From positions 1 through 6,721 of the forward strand of contig SVQJ01000096.1 of the NCBI GenBank assembly GCA_015065395.1: a stretch of 6,721 nt of DNA. The letters run 5' to 3'. Below are positions 5,792 to 6,721 of this stretch, one piece after another; within the stretch, counting starts at the first letter, position 1, and every line of letters starts with the position of its first letter. The position numbers and the translations under genes are program-made. The stretch is from Oscillospiraceae bacterium. GTDB taxonomy: Bacteria; Bacillota; Clostridia; Oscillospirales; CAG-272. Under the pieces are notes generated by a model, which was not told the origin of the DNA, ran no database searches, and saw nothing but the letters and a program-made list of their open reading frames with translations.

Positions 5792-6721
5792 ATGGCTCTT
5801 TGTGAAAAAATAAGAACCCTTCTTGCTCAGATCGAAGATCTGAAAGCTAATCCTTCTCCTGATAAAAAACTCCCCCAGAATACATACTATCTCAATGACA
5901 GCGATATTCTTTGCTGTGAAAGGGAGGTAGGAGAAAGCCGCTATCCTTACGACAGCGACGGTCTTGTTGTATGGGCTAAATCCTCAGGATTTATCGACGC
6001 TTGCGAGTCCACCTTTGCTATTTTCAAAACCGTAAACTATGCGGAAGATCCTTCTATCGGCTTTTTTGCAGGTATTCCTCTTGATAACGGCAAATTCTAC
6101 CCGATATCTGTCCTTGGATCAAACAGACAGCTTTTTGAGCCTTTGGAAGTCAACCGATATGTCGTTTATTCCTATAGATGCGCTTACTATATTGCAGATA
6201 CAGACAATGTTACATTTGCCGTACGTCTTCACACTGACAAGGAAAAGCATATCCATTTCTCTTTTGTAGCTATAAATAAAACCGACGAAATCGTACCTTT
6301 CTACATGGCATCTACCATTGAAGCAATACTGCGTTTTGCGGAATATGAGGCCTTCTGGGACAGAATGTCTAAATACGGAAAGCTTTACGATAACGGATCC
6401 TTTATGCTGAGAAGCGAAAATAACTGTCTGGTTATTAACGAGAAAGCTACAGGCGGCGAAATTATCGAAGAATATCACACCGTCGGTAAATCTGACGTGC
6501 TTGGTGCACGCGGCCGTCAGCTCACAAATGCCATTTCTCTGAAAACAGGCTATTTCAAAAATCAGGTCCGTTCAGCAAACACCACCGACATTCCCATGGC
6601 AGCGGATATCGTTCACTATGAGCTTTGCGGCGGAGAATGTATACGCCGCGAATATGAGCTTTCTTATTATCACAACATAGCCGAGGCAGAGGCCAATGTA
6701 GGCATAGCTCCTGATTTTGAA
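5792..6721 (+). CDS. Putative GH94-like glycoside phosphorylase, N-terminal part (3' end cut by window edge)
   Basis: The frame runs 310 codons from ATG 5792-5794 to the window end without a stop. AAAGGA (5778-5783) lies 8 nt upstream. There is no signal peptide or membrane helix, so it is probably cytosolic. The visible part is rich in beta-strand-like segments and aromatic residues (NRYVVYSYR, FYMASTIEA, FAEYEAFWD, ELSYYHN). An evaluation from memory: a segment pairing aromatic strands with AINKTDEIVPFYMAS (about 160-174) resembles the N-terminal beta-sandwich of GH94/GT36-type phosphorylases, where a similar N-[LK]-[TS]-D-E/K pattern precedes a strand. In such enzymes the catalytic (alpha/alpha)6 barrel follows later, outside this window. 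Known members phosphorolyse cellobiose, chitobiose or beta-glucans. It could also be another large sugar-active protein or an uncharacterised family. Divergent to nnr, with a possible shared operator. Confidence 0.85.
   Translation, partial: MALCEKIRTLLAQIEDLKANPSPDKKLPQNTYYLNDSDILCCEREVGESRYPYDSDGLVVWAKSSGFIDACESTFAIFKTVNYAEDPSIGFFAGIPLDNGKFYPISVLGSNRQLFEPLEVNRYVVYSYRCAYYIADTDNVTFAVRLHTDKEKHIHFSFVAINKTDEIVPFYMASTIEAILRFAEYEAFWDRMSKYGKLYDNGSFMLRSENNCLVINEKATGGEIIEEYHTVGKSDVLGARGRQLTNAISLKTGYFKNQVRSANTTDIPMAADIVHYELCGGECIRREYELSYYHNIAEAEANVGIAPDFE

Noticed and set aside
6119..6478. 119-codon minus-strand open frame opposite the rightward gene
   Set aside because: The plus-strand frame is longer, begins with a proper ribosome binding site and promoter and runs through; the minus frame has neither.
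1..6721. Mobile elements, CRISPR arrays, tRNA or rRNA genes, long direct repeats
   Set aside because: I saw no transposase-like protein, terminal inverted repeats, regularly spaced repeats or cloverleaf-type RNA; genes fill the window almost completely, leaving two intergenic gaps of about 130 bp each.

Overview
The window looks like a chromosomal segment from a low-to-moderate G+C, Gram-positive anaerobe of the Clostridia (Ruminococcaceae/Lachnospiraceae-like). The basis is strong GGGAGG/GGAGG ribosome binding sites, A+T-rich intergenic regions with sigma-A-type promoters, use of a TTG start, and the style of the encoded proteins. There is no sign of an insertion sequence, CRISPR array, tRNA or rRNA. 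The genus cannot be fixed from the sequence alone.

Layout, left to right. Positions 1-1816 (minus) carry a nearly complete ABC exporter half-transporter, cut by the left edge. It overlaps by 4 nt (ATGA) with a second half-transporter at 1813-3573 (minus). The upstream subunit has a degenerate ATPase site (Asp in place of the catalytic Glu, Gln in place of the switch His). The downstream subunit has an intact site but an altered signature motif (LSQGQ). Together they make an asymmetric heterodimeric exporter of the BmrCD/TM287-288/LmrCD kind. The pair has its own promoter, a perfect TTGACA-N17-TATAAT at 3633-3661, and its transcript should begin almost directly with a stable GC-rich stem-loop (3600-3623).

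Positions 3702-5665 (minus) hold a two-gene housekeeping operon with a 1-nt TGATG junction: a bifunctional NAD(P)H-hydrate repair enzyme (epimerase plus ADP-dependent dehydratase), then a YbaK/EbsC-type Cys-tRNA(Pro) deacylase. Both repair errors: damaged nicotinamide cofactor and mischarged tRNA.

At the right, a gene reads divergently on the plus strand from 5792 off the window end. Its visible 310 residues lack a signal peptide and resemble the N-terminal beta-sandwich region of GH94-type glycoside phosphorylases, though the assignment is tentative. The 126-nt divergent region contains a plausible promoter for each direction and a 15-bp odd-centred dyad (5727-5741) overlapping the plus-strand -35 box, a candidate operator.

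The genes are mostly familiar families. The most interesting parts are the promoter-proximal hairpin of the exporter operon, the candidate operator in the divergent region, and the unresolved specificity of the edge gene. I found no convincing novel multi-gene system.
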